Both the position numbers and the translations under genes were made by a program. Below are positions 8,686 through 18,830 of a DNA stretch of 64,000 nucleotides, piece by piece. A model generated the notes under the pieces. That model was not told where the DNA came from. It was given only the letters and a program-made list of their open reading frames with translations, and searched no databases. The DNA is from Hathewaya proteolytica DSM 3090 (GTDB lineage Bacteria; Bacillota; Clostridia; Clostridiales; Clostridiaceae): NCBI RefSeq assembly GCF_900142225.1, contig NZ_FRAD01000005.1:153857-217856 (forward strand), written 5' to 3'. How positions within the stretch are numbered: position 1 is the first letter of the stretch; the number at the start of each line of letters is the position of its first letter.

Positions 8686-9603
8686 TTAAAATATACTTAA
8701 ATCCAACTCCTTGGACAAGGCTTCCAATACCTTAAGTCCTCCTATACTATTTCCCTTAGGATCTAGAGCCGGTCCCACAACTCCAATTCCCATTCTTCTA
8801 GGAACAGCAGCAAATATACCTCCGCCAACGCCACTTTTTGCTGGTATTCCTATGTGAACGGCAAAATCTCCTGATGCGTCGTACATACCGCACGTAACCA
8901 TTATTGTCTTTATTATTCTGGCAACAGTTCTAGAAATTATTCTCTCATTGTTCCATGGCATTACACCGTCATTTGCAAGGGTTGCACCTATTCTAGCTAT
9001 GTCTTTACAAGTTACCTCCATGGAGCACTGCCTAAAGTATACATCTAGAACTTCCTCCACATCCCCTTCCATAACTCCCGTACTTTTCATATAATAAGCC
9101 AAAGCCCTGTTTCTGTTTCCTGTAGACTTTTCAGAGCGATATACCTCTTCATTTATATTTATGTCTGGGTTTCCCGTTAGCTTTCGAGTAAAGTTGATTA
9201 TCCTATTAAATTTTTCTTCAGCGGTTTTCCCTTCAATCAAAGATACAACGCAAATAGCACCTGCATTTATCATGGGGTTTAGGGGCTTGTTGTGGTCGTG
9301 TACTTCTAAGTTTGTAATAGAGTTAAAGGAAGCCTCTGTGGGCTCCATATCCACCTTAGAAAAAACATAATCCTTTCCATTGTCTAAGATAGCTAGCATC
9401 AAGGTCACTACCTTTGATATACTTTGTATTGTAAATTTTGTATTAAAATCTCCTGAAAAATACTCTTCTCCATTAAGTGTGGAAACGCATATGCCTAAAG
9501 CCTCTTTGTCAGCTTTGCTCAATTCCGGTATATAGGATGCCACCTCGCCTACTTCCGTCCATTTTCTACTATCATTTATTATATCATCTAATATTCTTTG
9601 CAT
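8686..9603 (-). CDS. glsA: Glutaminase
   Basis: Hydrolyses glutamine to glutamate and ammonia. It belongs to the serine-dependent beta-lactamase-like glutaminase family. FTIQSISKV holds the SxxK nucleophile and base (Ser61, Lys64), and MINAGAICV, GNRNRALAYYM and PAKSGVGGGIFA are family blocks. At 305 residues it is standard length. AAAGGAG precedes the ATG. Only six bases separate it from polA, so it may head that transcript; it is divergent from the lipoprotein gene at 9756. Confidence 0.95.
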   Translation of the reverse strand: MQRILDDIINDSRKWTEVGEVASYIPELSKADKEALGICVSTLNGEEYFSGDFNTKFTIQSISKVVTLMLAILDNGKDYVFSKVDMEPTEASFNSITNLEVHDHNKPLNPMINAGAICVVSLIEGKTAEEKFNRIINFTRKLTGNPDININEEVYRSEKSTGNRNRALAYYMKSTGVMEGDVEEVLDVYFRQCSMEVTCKDIARIGATLANDGVMPWNNERIISRTVARIIKTIMVTCGMYDASGDFAVHIGIPAKSGVGGGIFAAVPRRMGIGVVGPALDPKGNSIGGLKVLEALSKELDLSIF

Positions 9604-9755
9604 TAAATTACTCCTTTATAACTAATTATTAGCCAACATAGCAATTTAATTATAATATATACTCTCAGCAATATAAAGCAATATTTTATATATGTACTAT
9701 TGGGGCTTTTTAAAGCATAAACTATGTATTATTAGCCAAAGGATGTGATGAAACC

Positions 9756-10229
9756 ATGAAAAAATTTCTTATAGCACTTATAATGTTGTGTTTTATTTTT
9801 ACCTGTGGGTGTGAAAAAGCTATTCTATTAAATTCAAAGAAAGAAAAGCCCTCTCCTAAGTACTATTCTGAAAAATTAATTAACTCTTTTTCTTCTGGCA
9901 GCTGCAAAGTGAGGATACTATCCACAGACTTTTATAGAAGTGTAGCTATAGATGAAGTCTATTATCTCACCATAAGGAAATTTTTTAAATACGTACCCAA
10001 AGAAAACTTCGGTGTAAAACCAGATTTCTCAAAGATCAGCCCCAAATACAAGATGTTCATAGACTTTAATGACAATCAAAGGTACGTTATTAATATATAC
10101 AACGAATCACTTATAACAGTATTCCCATGGGATGGCATATACGACGTAGACTGTATTTCCATGCAAAATACATATACCTCCTATAATCTCTTTTACCTCT
10201 GCGATTATATAACAAAAAATCTTAAGTGA
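9756..10229 (+). CDS. Putative secreted or lipid-anchored protein, function unknown
   Basis: 157 residues with a typical signal sequence (KKFLIALIMLCFIFTCGCEK). Cys17 or Cys19 could be a lipidated residue, but the lipobox is imperfect. The mature part is a mixed beta-rich domain (YYLTIRKFFKYV, KMFIDFNDNQRYVINIYN) without recognised catalytic residues. AAAGGATGTGATG precedes the start. It lies 57 bases upstream of the PHP phosphoesterase gene in the same direction and could be co-transcribed. No family name assigned. Confidence 0.75.
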   Translation: MKKFLIALIMLCFIFTCGCEKAILLNSKKEKPSPKYYSEKLINSFSSGSCKVRILSTDFYRSVAIDEVYYLTIRKFFKYVPKENFGVKPDFSKISPKYKMFIDFNDNQRYVINIYNESLITVFPWDGIYDVDCISMQNTYTSYNLFYLCDYITKNLK

Positions 10230-10286
10230 ACTCACTTGATATAGGTGGATGTGGTGTGATAAACTGAAGCATAAGTAGGTGATAAA

Positions 10287-11120
10287 ATGATAAAAGCAGA
10301 TTTACATACCCATTCAAATTTTTCTGATGGAATTTTGAGCCCTGAAGATCTGATCTTAAAAGCTAGCAATTGTGGACTACAGATTATTTCTATTACAGAT
10401 CACGATACCATGAAATATGGGCGCACTTTGATAGATTTTGCAAAGGAAAATGGAGTTACCCTTATACCAGGTATTGAGTTAACCACCCTTCACAAAGGCG
10501 GAAATATACATCTTCTAGGTTACTTTAAAGATGACTCCTATACAGACTCAATATTTCAAGATAACTTATATTTTCTCCAAACAAAAAGGATGGAACGGGC
10601 AAAAAAAATGGTGGACAATTTAAAAGAATTCTATAATATAATAATAGACTTCCAACATTTAATCCACAGTTCCAATTCCCTAATCGCAAGACCTCATATA
10701 GCAAAAGCCATAATCGAGGCCGGTTACAACTATACCTTTACAGAGTTATTTGACAGTGTTTTAAGCAAAAAAAGCAAGGCTTACATACCAAACTTCGGTT
10801 TGACTTTAGAGGAAGGTATTCAGCTCTTACACAAGTACAATGCCATCACAGTAATAGCCCATCCCACTCTTATGAGAAGTAACTCAATAGAAGATTTAAT
10901 GGATATGCCATTCCAAGGTATAGAGGCTATTTACCCTCAAAACAAACCCTTAGAAACAGAAAAATTCATAGCCCTAGCAGAGGCCCACAATAAATTGTAT
11001 ACAGCGGGTTCTGACTACCATGGAATAAACGGGGACATAAAGCATGGCGCCATGGGAGATTATACTCTCACCGGAAGTGCCCTTGAAAGATTCCTTCAGT
11101 GTTTAAATGCCAAAGTATAA
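10287..11120 (+). CDS. PHP-domain phosphoesterase (YciV/TrpH-like)
   Basis: A metal-dependent phosphoesterase of the polymerase and histidinol phosphatase fold. Relatives act as 5'-3' RNases or 3',5'-nucleoside bisphosphate phosphatases. The metal ligands are visible: DLHTHSNFSDG (residues 5-15), TDHDT (37-41), PGIELTT, IARPHIAKAI, VIAHPTL and AGSDYHG. 277 residues matches the TrpH/YciV group. TAGGTGAT lies just ahead of the ATG. The exact substrate cannot be decided from the sequence. Confidence 0.9.
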   Translation: MIKADLHTHSNFSDGILSPEDLILKASNCGLQIISITDHDTMKYGRTLIDFAKENGVTLIPGIELTTLHKGGNIHLLGYFKDDSYTDSIFQDNLYFLQTKRMERAKKMVDNLKEFYNIIIDFQHLIHSSNSLIARPHIAKAIIEAGYNYTFTELFDSVLSKKSKAYIPNFGLTLEEGIQLLHKYNAITVIAHPTLMRSNSIEDLMDMPFQGIEAIYPQNKPLETEKFIALAEAHNKLYTAGSDYHGINGDIKHGAMGDYTLTGSALERFLQCLNAKV

Positions 11121-11136
11121 AATAACCCTATAATTA

Positions 11137-11177
11137 AACTGCGAATGCATTTTTATATTACATCCGCAGTTTTTTTT
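11137..11177 (+). terminator. Rho-independent terminator after the PHP gene
   Basis: AACTGCG (11137-11143) pairs with CGCAGTT (11165-11171), and ATG/CAT extends the stem past one mismatch. An eight-T tract follows. The M18 gene converges on it. Confidence 0.9.
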
Positions 11178-11189
11178 ATATTTTTTTTA

Positions 11190-12596
11190 TTATATTTCTT
11201 TTAAGAATACTTCATATGCCCTGCATGTTTCGTATATATCAGCCTTACTTGCCAATTCGTATGGAGCGTGCATGCTGTGAAGCGCTACACCTGAGTCTAT
11301 AACGTCCATTCCGTATTGTGCCAAAATGTAAGCTATAGTTCCGCCGCCACCCTGGTCTACTTTTCCAAGTTCGGCAGTCTGCCAAGCTACATTGTTTCTA
11401 TCAAGTATGTTTCTAAGCTGTGCTAAATATTCAGCATTGGCATCATTACAGCCAGATTTACCTCTTGAACCAGTGTACTTATTGAATACAATACCTCTTC
11501 CAAAATATGCTGAGTTATTCTTTTCAAAAGCATCTGCAAAACTTGGATCAAAGGCAGCACTTACATCTGAAGATAGCATTTTTGAATTTGCTAGAGTTCT
11601 TCTTACCTTTAAGTCAGTGTAGTTTGACTCTTTAAGGTTAATTATTTCTGCTAAAGCATTTTCAAAGAATCTTGAATGCATTCCTGTTGCACCTATGCTT
11701 CCAACTTCTTCTTTATCTACTAGAAGAGTAACGCATGTCTTGTCGCACTGTTCAATGTTTAACATAGCTTCAAAGGAAGTATAAGAACAGATTCTATCAT
11801 CGTGTCCGTAAGCTAAAACCATAGAGTTATCAAGTCCAAAATGTTTTGCTCTTCCAGCTGGCACGATTTCAATCTCTGCTGATACAAAATCTGCTTCTGT
11901 AATACCGTATTTCTTATTTAAAATGTTTAGTATATTTAATTTAACTCTCTCTTTAAGATCCTTGTCTTCCACTGGAATAGATCCTACCATCACATTTAGC
12001 TGTTCGCCTTCTATAGCTTTTCCTAAAGTCTTTTCCATCTGGCTTCCTGCTAAGTGCACTAATAAATCAGAAATACCAACTACTGGCTCGTTTTCTTCTT
12101 CACCAAATACCACCTTTGTAACTGTTCCATCTTTTTTAACAAATACACCGTGTATTGCTAAAGGAAGAGTTAGCCACTGGTACTTCTTAATGCCGCCGTA
12201 ATAATGAGTCTTAAGATAAGCTAATTCCGCTTCTTCAAATAGTGGATTTTGTTTTAAATCCAATCTTGGTGAGTCAATGTGGGCACCTAGAATTCTAAGT
12301 CCAGATTCAATTGGTTCAGTACCAATAAGGAACATAGCAAGAGCCTTTCCCATATGATTTACATATATCTTGTCTCCAGCTTTTATGCTGTTACCATGGC
12401 TAATGATTTCGGTTAAATTCTTATAACCATTTTTTTCTGCTCTTATAACAAATTCGTCTACACACTCTCTCTCTGTTTTGCACAAAGACATAAAGTCGAT
12501 GTATCTCTGTGATAAGGCCATAACCTCATCTAACTCTTTACTATCATATTTTTCCCAAGCCGTGCTGAATTTTCTTTTTAAGTCTAACTGTTCCAT
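11190..12596 (-). CDS. M18-family zinc aminopeptidase
   Basis: Cytosolic metallo-aminopeptidase that removes N-terminal, often acidic or aliphatic, residues. Family blocks with metal ligands are visible: LGAHIDSPRLDLKQNPLFE, GHDDRICSYTSFEAM, LVDKEEVGSIGATGM and ALHSMHAPYELASKAD. 468 residues fits the prokaryotic M18 size. TAGGAGGTAG precedes the ATG. It appears monocistronic, with its own promoter (12639-12666). Confidence 0.94.
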   Translation of the reverse strand: MEQLDLKRKFSTAWEKYDSKELDEVMALSQRYIDFMSLCKTERECVDEFVIRAEKNGYKNLTEIISHGNSIKAGDKIYVNHMGKALAMFLIGTEPIESGLRILGAHIDSPRLDLKQNPLFEEAELAYLKTHYYGGIKKYQWLTLPLAIHGVFVKKDGTVTKVVFGEEENEPVVGISDLLVHLAGSQMEKTLGKAIEGEQLNVMVGSIPVEDKDLKERVKLNILNILNKKYGITEADFVSAEIEIVPAGRAKHFGLDNSMVLAYGHDDRICSYTSFEAMLNIEQCDKTCVTLLVDKEEVGSIGATGMHSRFFENALAEIINLKESNYTDLKVRRTLANSKMLSSDVSAAFDPSFADAFEKNNSAYFGRGIVFNKYTGSRGKSGCNDANAEYLAQLRNILDRNNVAWQTAELGKVDQGGGGTIAYILAQYGMDVIDSGVALHSMHAPYELASKADIYETCRAYEVFLKEI

Positions 12597-12638
12597 CTTC
12601 TACCTCCTAAAATAATATAATAGTTACACTACTAAACC

Positions 12639-12666
12639 ATTATATCACAATATTTATATATGTTAA
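12639..12666 (-). promoter_or_regulatory. Sigma-A type promoter of the M18 aminopeptidase gene
   Basis: On the minus strand TTAACA (12666-12661), a 16-base spacer and a perfect TATAAT (12644-12639) lie about 45 bases ahead of the start codon. Confidence 0.6.
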
Positions 12667-12789
12667 GCAAATTAAATATACTTTTTCACAATAAGATAAT
12701 TTATATTTTTTTAAAATACATCAATTATTCTTTCTTTATAATTCTACATATTTCAATGAAATTTTTTCCATAGTCTTTTGCCCTTTCCC

Positions 12790-12896
12790 CACAAATCGCA
12801 TTTTGTTATATTTTTACATAAGCTGCTAATGTGTTTTTATGTAGAAATTTGTCGTATTACTGCGATTTGTGTAAAACGATTTAGATTAACAATCGT
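12790..12896. repeat. Nested inverted repeats in the long intergenic region
   Basis: The outer arms CACAAATCGCA (12790-12800) and TGCGATTTGTG (12861-12871) are perfect 11-base inverted repeats. Inside them TACATAA (815-821 of this kilobase) pairs with TTATGTA (837-843). A smaller ACGATT/AATCGT pair follows at 12876-12896. The stretch 12667-13026 has no convincing gene; it could hold a regulatory region or small RNA ahead of the Spo0E-like gene. Confidence 0.6.
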
Positions 12897-13040
12897 GGAA
12901 CTATTTGCTACAATTAAACTACAACAAACAATTTTCACAAAATTATTTGTTCTATTGTTGACTTTAGACCTAAAAATATATTTCTGTAAAAGAATAGAAA
13001 GTCACTTTTATTTATTATTTTTTTAAGAGAGGGATCAAAC

Positions 13041-13238
13041 ATGAGAAAAAACATTATCTATGGTAAAATCGCCATATTAAAATGGTTCTTAGATTTTACA
13101 CTGAAGTACTTCAGCCACACCAACAGCATGGTGGTCTTGCTGAGCAAGTTTCTTGACAAGTATATTGTTAAATACCAAATGATTCGTTATGCGGAGTACA
13201 AAAGACGTCAGAGCTTTAGCGGATTTCAATTAACATAA
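13041..13238 (+). CDS. Spo0E-like aspartyl-phosphate phosphatase (candidate)
   Basis: 65 residues. The block VVLLSKFLDKYIVKYQMI around residues 31-48 fits the Spo0E family signature SxxLD (Ser35-Lys-Phe-Leu-Asp39) between two helices. Known Spo0E proteins dephosphorylate Spo0A-P and delay sporulation. The N-terminal ~25 residues (a hydrophobic stretch) are longer than in most members. AGAGAGGG precedes the ATG and a strong terminator follows, supporting a real monocistronic gene. Family assignment rests on one short motif. Confidence 0.6.
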   Translation: MRKNIIYGKIAILKWFLDFTLKYFSHTNSMVVLLSKFLDKYIVKYQMIRYAEYKRRQSFSGFQLT

Positions 13239-13246
13239 TTTTATTA

Positions 13247-13289
13247 GTAAACACCGATATGCCCTTATCTGCATTCGGTGTTTACTTTT
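13247..13289 (+). terminator. Rho-independent terminator of the Spo0E-like gene
   Basis: GTAAACACCG (13247-13256) and CGGTGTTTAC (13276-13285) form a perfect ten-base stem followed by TTTT. Confidence 0.88.
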
Positions 13290-13294
13290 CCAAT

Positions 13295-13314
13295 AAAAAA
13301 AAGCCTTTCGGCTT
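13295..13314 (-). terminator. Terminator of the small RNA gene
   Basis: On the minus strand AAGCC, GAAA tetraloop and GGCTT are followed by an uninterrupted run of T. A stable tetraloop plus U-tract is typical of intrinsic termination. Confidence 0.88.
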
Positions 13315-13530
13315 GTTTTTAGAAAAATATATGCCCAGAATGCCGTCCCCTCATATGTTCAATACCCGCCCTTAAGCAGGTGGGCTTCACTCATCAGATT
13401 CCTATCTCCTCCTGCAAGCATAAGCTTAATTACTGGAGTCTGATATTCCTCTGCATTTTGTAAATCCCATAAATCAAATGTCGGTTGAACATTATAAGTT
13501 ACACGAACATACCAGGCATATACTTTTCTT
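13296..13530 (-). ncRNA. Free-standing structured small RNA gene (~235 nt), unidentified
   Basis: On the minus strand a good sigma-A promoter (13564-13537) precedes ~235 bases with no credible start-to-stop frame, ending in a compact terminator. Predicted long-range pairings: UAUAUGCC (13522-13515) with GGCAUAUA (13335-13328); AUGUUCAA (13492-13485) with UUGAACAU (13362-13355), in competition with UAUGUUC (13511-13505); AUCAGA-UCC (13444-13435) with GGA-UCUGAU (13402-13393); and a GCCC/GGGC hairpin near 13371-13386. The signature bases of SRP RNA and RNase P were not found. Size and layout recall abundant clostridial RNAs such as 6S or the raiA motif, but no identity is claimed. Confidence 0.7.
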
Positions 13531-13536
13531 TACATT

Positions 13537-13564
13537 ATTATAACATACTTCATCTATTTTTCAA
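13537..13564 (-). promoter_or_regulatory. Sigma-A promoter of the small RNA gene
   Basis: TTGAAA (13564-13559) and a perfect TATAAT (13542-13537) are spaced by 16 bases on the minus strand. Transcription would start near 13530. Confidence 0.75.
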
Positions 13565-13590
13565 GTTAAATTGAAAATTTATTTACAACT

Positions 13591-13986
13591 CTATAAAATC
13601 TCTGTTATATAGTCCTCTAGATCAAACTCTAGTCCTTCATGGTAAAATGCCACAACGAAGGTGTTGTATTGGTATTCTTCCATATCCATATCAAAACTCA
13701 AAAGCTGATACTGAAGATTTAAGTCTTCACTCAAATCCCTTATGATATCCTCCACGTTGTCAATGGCTATATCGCTAAGGTACGGTATAAAGTAATCATC
13801 ATAGTATCCGAAATCATGGTTTCCTTCCTCGCACTCTGCGTCAGCATATGCTTCCGCACCTTCAACTTCCACCTCATCAAAATAGTAATTCATGCGAACC
13901 ACATATACGTCTTCTTTTGATATTTTAATTTCTTTTATGTCATCTAAGTCATTTTCCTCAAGATATGAAAGGATTTCTTTTTTCAT
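13591..13986 (-). CDS. Acidic protein of unknown function
   Basis: 131 residues, very rich in Asp, Glu and Tyr (for example EEGNHDFGYYDDYFIPYL). It looks like a compact alpha/beta domain with no membrane segment or cysteine cluster. The start is set at the ATG at 13986, where AAAGGAGA lies at ideal spacing; the frame remains open upstream into def, but no ribosome binding site supports a longer product. It lies 31 bases downstream of def and is probably in its transcript. No family recognised. Confidence 0.7.
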   Translation of the reverse strand: MKKEILSYLEENDLDDIKEIKISKEDVYVVRMNYYFDEVEVEGAEAYADAECEEGNHDFGYYDDYFIPYLSDIAIDNVEDIIRDLSEDLNLQYQLLSFDMDMEEYQYNTFVVAFYHEGLEFDLEDYITEIL

Positions 13987-14017
13987 TGGGACATCTCCTT
14001 TTGGTTTAAAATCCATA

Positions 14018-14485
14018 TTATTCCTCATCATCTCTATATACAAATTTAGTTCTATCAGTATAAACTATGCCGTCTAAATGGTCTAATTCGTGGCAAAAAC
14101 ATCTAGCTAACATACCCGTTGCTTTGTATGATACCTTTTTTCCATTTACATCGTTTCCGAAAACTGTTACAGCTTTTGGCCTAACCACCTCACCAGTGTA
14201 GCCAGGATAACTAAGACAACCCTCGTAGCCTGTTACAGTACCACTTTGAGATATAATCTTAGGGTTTAGAATTAAGATTGGCTCACTGCCATCCCTCATA
14301 TCTATTAAAACTATCCTGTGTAACTCACCTATTTGTGGTGCAGCAAGACCAACTCCATCGCTATTATACAAAGTGTCCTTTAAGTCCTCAATTATCTCAA
14401 GGATATGATTATCTATAGTTTTTACTTTTTCACATTTTTTATGCAGTTGTGGTTCATCAAATGTCAATATCTTTCTTATAGTCAT
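14018..14485 (-). CDS. def: Peptide deformylase
   Basis: Removes the formyl group from N-terminal Met of nascent proteins, using Fe2+ or Zn2+. The three family motifs are complete: GVGLAAPQIG, EGCLSYPG (Cys metal ligand) and HELDHLDG (HExxH). The ATG at 14485 gives MTIRKILTF, the normal family N-terminus; a TTG two codons earlier is also possible because AAAGGA lies rather far upstream. About 155 residues, the short Gram-positive class. It is followed by the acidic protein gene. Confidence 0.95.
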   Translation of the reverse strand: MTIRKILTFDEPQLHKKCEKVKTIDNHILEIIEDLKDTLYNSDGVGLAAPQIGELHRIVLIDMRDGSEPILILNPKIISQSGTVTGYEGCLSYPGYTGEVVRPKAVTVFGNDVNGKKVSYKATGMLARCFCHELDHLDGIVYTDRTKFVYRDDEE

Positions 14486-14527
14486 AAGCAAATAAAGGTG
14501 TATTCCTTTCTCCTTTCATTATTTTCC

Positions 14528-14875
14528 TTAGATATACTGATCCGTATACTCCGTCTCCAGGTACAATTCATAAAGCTTCAACGCCTCTACTTCAGGAATT
14601 TTCCCATCCTCAAGTTTTCTATACAAAATATACAATTTTAGATTTAAATCCTTGTCCTTTGTGGTTCTCATCTTGTATTTAATTTGTTCGATTAAAGTTT
14701 CTCCCTCAAAACTGCACTCTCCACTGGTGCAATCGTTCTTTTTAAGTGCCTCCAAGGCCTCTGTAGCTAAGTAATTTATTTCTTTTTCGGAAGTTTTCTT
14801 TATTTTTTCTAGGTTTTTTATTACAATTTCCAAAGCTTGCTTTTCAATTAAGACTCTCGACGTTTCAAACTCCAT
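14528..14875 (-). CDS. Helical protein of unknown function
   Basis: 115 residues, almost entirely predicted helix, with charged repeats (LEKIKKTSEKEINYLATEALEALKK split by KNDCTSGEC). It has two cysteines in a CTSGEC pattern in the middle. GGAGGGG precedes the ATG. It lies 36 bases upstream of def on the same strand and may be transcribed with it. No family or motif recognised. Confidence 0.7.
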   Translation of the reverse strand: MEFETSRVLIEKQALEIVIKNLEKIKKTSEKEINYLATEALEALKKNDCTSGECSFEGETLIEQIKYKMRTTKDKDLNLKLYILYRKLEDGKIPEVEALKLYELYLETEYTDQYI

Positions 14876-14972
14876 TTTTACCCCTCCAAATTCAACTTAA
14901 TAAAATAATATCATATATTTAATTACTTTTCAAACATATACTTTTTCTAAGATAAACAAATATACGCAAATT

Positions 14973-15008
14973 AAAATGGAGTAGGCACAATACGCCATAC
15001 TCCATTTT
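14973..15008 (-). terminator. Terminator of the V-type ATPase operon
   Basis: AAAATGGAGTA and TACTCCATTTT form an 11-base stem just after the subunit D stop codon, with a T-rich sequence on the minus-strand 3' side. Confidence 0.8.
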
Positions 15009-15010
15009 TA

Positions 15011-15655
15011 CTAAGCTTGCTTTTCCTGTAACATAGATTTTACTTTCATAAGTCTTGTTAAAGCGCCTCTTTCGTTTTCCTCAAGCTTCATTTTAATGTA
15101 CTTTACAGTCTCTTGTAGCTGAGGAATAGTCATATACTCAAGAGCATTAACTCTTCTTCTAGTCTTCTCAATCTCATCTGCCATTAGCTGACATGATTTT
15201 TCAACTTCAGCAAGCTCTAAAAGCTTTGGCAAAATGCCGTACAATTTTTCAATGGAACCATCAAGATCACTAGATGTATTTGCAAAACCATAAGGGTAAA
15301 TGCTTCCACTCTGGTCTTCCATCTCTCTTTTAAATTCCATCTCAGGAACATTAACGCTCATTATGTTTTTAGTCCTTATATCCACAGATATGTTTTCCTT
15401 TGGAAACATGATAGCTTCCTCTAGAAATTCTGATGACATAAGAGCTCTTGCCATAACAAAATCCTTAAAAGCACCTGATAACTCTTCTTCTACGCTTTTT
15501 CTAAGCTCATTATTGTGTTTTACAAGGTCGATAAATCTTCTCATAAGCTCATCTTGCTTATCCTTTAAAAGCTTATGACCTCTTGTAGCCGTTACAAGCC
15601 TTTTTTTCAGCTTTGTAAGCTCCATTCTGGTTGGGTTTACGTTAAGTTTTGCCAA
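15011..15655 (-). CDS. ntpD: V-type ATPase subunit D (central stalk)
   Basis: Forms the rotating coiled-coil shaft inside the A3B3 head that links ATP hydrolysis to the membrane rotor. It starts MAKLNVNPTRMELTKLKKRL, the family N-terminus, and shows heptad-rich helices at both ends with a short beta hairpin between. 214 residues is the usual length. It is the last gene of the operon, three bases after ntpB, with a terminator behind it. The NtpH-J genes known from Enterococcus do not follow. Confidence 0.95.
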   Translation of the reverse strand: MAKLNVNPTRMELTKLKKRLVTATRGHKLLKDKQDELMRRFIDLVKHNNELRKSVEEELSGAFKDFVMARALMSSEFLEEAIMFPKENISVDIRTKNIMSVNVPEMEFKREMEDQSGSIYPYGFANTSSDLDGSIEKLYGILPKLLELAEVEKSCQLMADEIEKTRRRVNALEYMTIPQLQETVKYIKMKLEENERGALTRLMKVKSMLQEKQA

Positions 15656-15658
15656 GGT

Positions 15659-17033
<1,375 letters not shown>

Positions 17034-17041
<8 letters not shown>

Positions 17042-18812
17042 TCTCTACCACACCTCCTTTTGCAATTAAATTTTCCATGTCTTCTCTTAAATCTTCTCTT
17101 ACTTTATCTATTTCATTTATATTATCTTCGTGAATATACTTAGCTCTTGCTATCCTATCTCTTATTTCCATGCACAATATGCTATTTAAGTACACCCCTG
17201 CCTTAAGAGCCTTCTTACCATAATCGTAGAAAGACAATACAAGCTTCAACATTTTGTACTGCTTATCAAGGGAAGTATAGGTATCTACCTCATGGAAAGC
17301 GTTCTGCTGAAGATAATCTTCTCTTACAGATTTTGCAACCTCAAGTTTTAATCTATCAGACTCAGAAAGGGCATCAATACCTACAAGTCTTACAATTTCC
17401 TGAAGTTTTTCTTCATCTTGAAGTATTGTCATAGCTTCAGTTGTAAGTTTCGTCCAGTCAGAAGCCACATTGTCATTTATCCATGTACCAATTTTATCTA
17501 AGTACAAGGAGTATGAGTTCAACCAGTTGATGGATGGGAAATGTCTCTTGTATGCAAGCTGAGCATCAAGACCCCAGTAAACTTTAACTATTCTAAGTGT
17601 AGACTGGGTAACTGGCTCTGATATATCTCCACCTGGAGGAGAAACCGCACCTATAGCTGTAACTGCTCCTTCTCTACCATCTTTACCTAAACAAATAACC
17701 TTACCTGCTCTTTCATAATAGTCAGCAAGTCTTGAACCAAGGTATGCTGGATAACCTTCATCACCTGGCATCTCCTCAAGTCTTCCTGACATCTCTCTTA
17801 GTGCCTCAGCCCATCTAGATGTAGAGTCAGCCATGATTGATATTGAGTATCCCATATCTCTGAAGTACTCAGCAATGGTGATACCAGTGTATATGGAAGC
17901 TTCTCTCGCTGCAACTGGCATGTTTGATGTGTTTGCAATAAGAACAGTTCTCTTCATCAAGCTTTCACCTGTTTTTGGGTCCTTAAGCTCTGGGAACTCC
18001 TTAAGAACGTCAGTCATCTCATTACCACGTTCACCACATCCAACGTACACAACGATTTCAGCATCTCCCCATTTTGCTATCTGGTGCTGAACAACAGTCT
18101 TACCAGCTCCGAATGGTCCTGGAACTGCAGCAGCTCCACCCTTTGTAACTGGGAAGAAAGTGTCTATAACTCTCTGTCCTGTTATCATAGGTTCCATTGG
18201 GTTAAGCTTTGATGCAAAAGGTCTTCCTTTTCTTACAGGCCATTTTTGCATCATTGAAAGTTCCTTATCTCCATCTTCAGTACTTAAAATACATACTGTG
18301 TCTTCAACAGTGAACTCTCCACTTTTTATATCCTTAACTTTTCCCTTTATACCGTATGGCACCATAATCTTGTGAAGAACAACAGAAGTCTCCTGAACTG
18401 TACCAATTATATCTCCTGCCTCAACTTCATCTCCTATGGATACTGTAGGAACAAAATCCCATTTCAATTCTCTATTAAGAGATTTTAAGGAAATACCCTT
18501 AGTTAAAAATGCCGACTTTGATATTTCTCTAAAACGATCAAGCGGTCTCTGTATACCATCAAACATGGAAGCTACTAGACCTGGTCCAAGTTCCACGCTA
18601 AGAGGTTCACCTGTACTTACAACTGGGTCCCCAGGTCCTATACCTGAAGTCTCTTCGTAAACCTGAATAGACGCTCTATCGCCTCTCATTTCAATTATTT
18701 CACCTATAAGACCCTTTTCTCCAACTTTTACAACGTCGAAGACATTGGCCTCATCCATATCCATGGCAACAACCAATGGACCTGAAACTTTAATAATCTT
18801 ACCGATTTTCAA
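17034..18812 (-). CDS. ntpA: V-type ATPase catalytic subunit A
   Basis: ATP-hydrolysing subunit of the head. The Walker A loop is GPFGAGKTV (within VPGPFGAGKTVVQHQIA), the catalytic Glu region is VYVGCGERGNEMTDVL, and Walker B lies in SISIMADSTSRWAEALRE. The non-homologous insert typical of A subunits is present between the barrel and nucleotide-binding domains. 592 residues is the family length. It lies between ntpG and ntpB in the operon. Confidence 0.97.
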
Positions 18813-18830
18813 GTTTTCCTACCTACCTTT

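Noticed and set aside
12778..13026. 82-residue open frame on the plus strand
   Set aside because: It runs through the nested inverted repeats, has no ribosome binding site, and its product is a random-looking hydrophobic sequence.
13370..13528. Minus-strand stop-free stretch of ~50 codons ending KLMLAGGDRNLMSEAHLLKG
   Set aside because: It has no start codon with a ribosome binding site, and the same bases form the stems of the proposed small RNA; a decayed gene or mobile-element end was considered but not supported.
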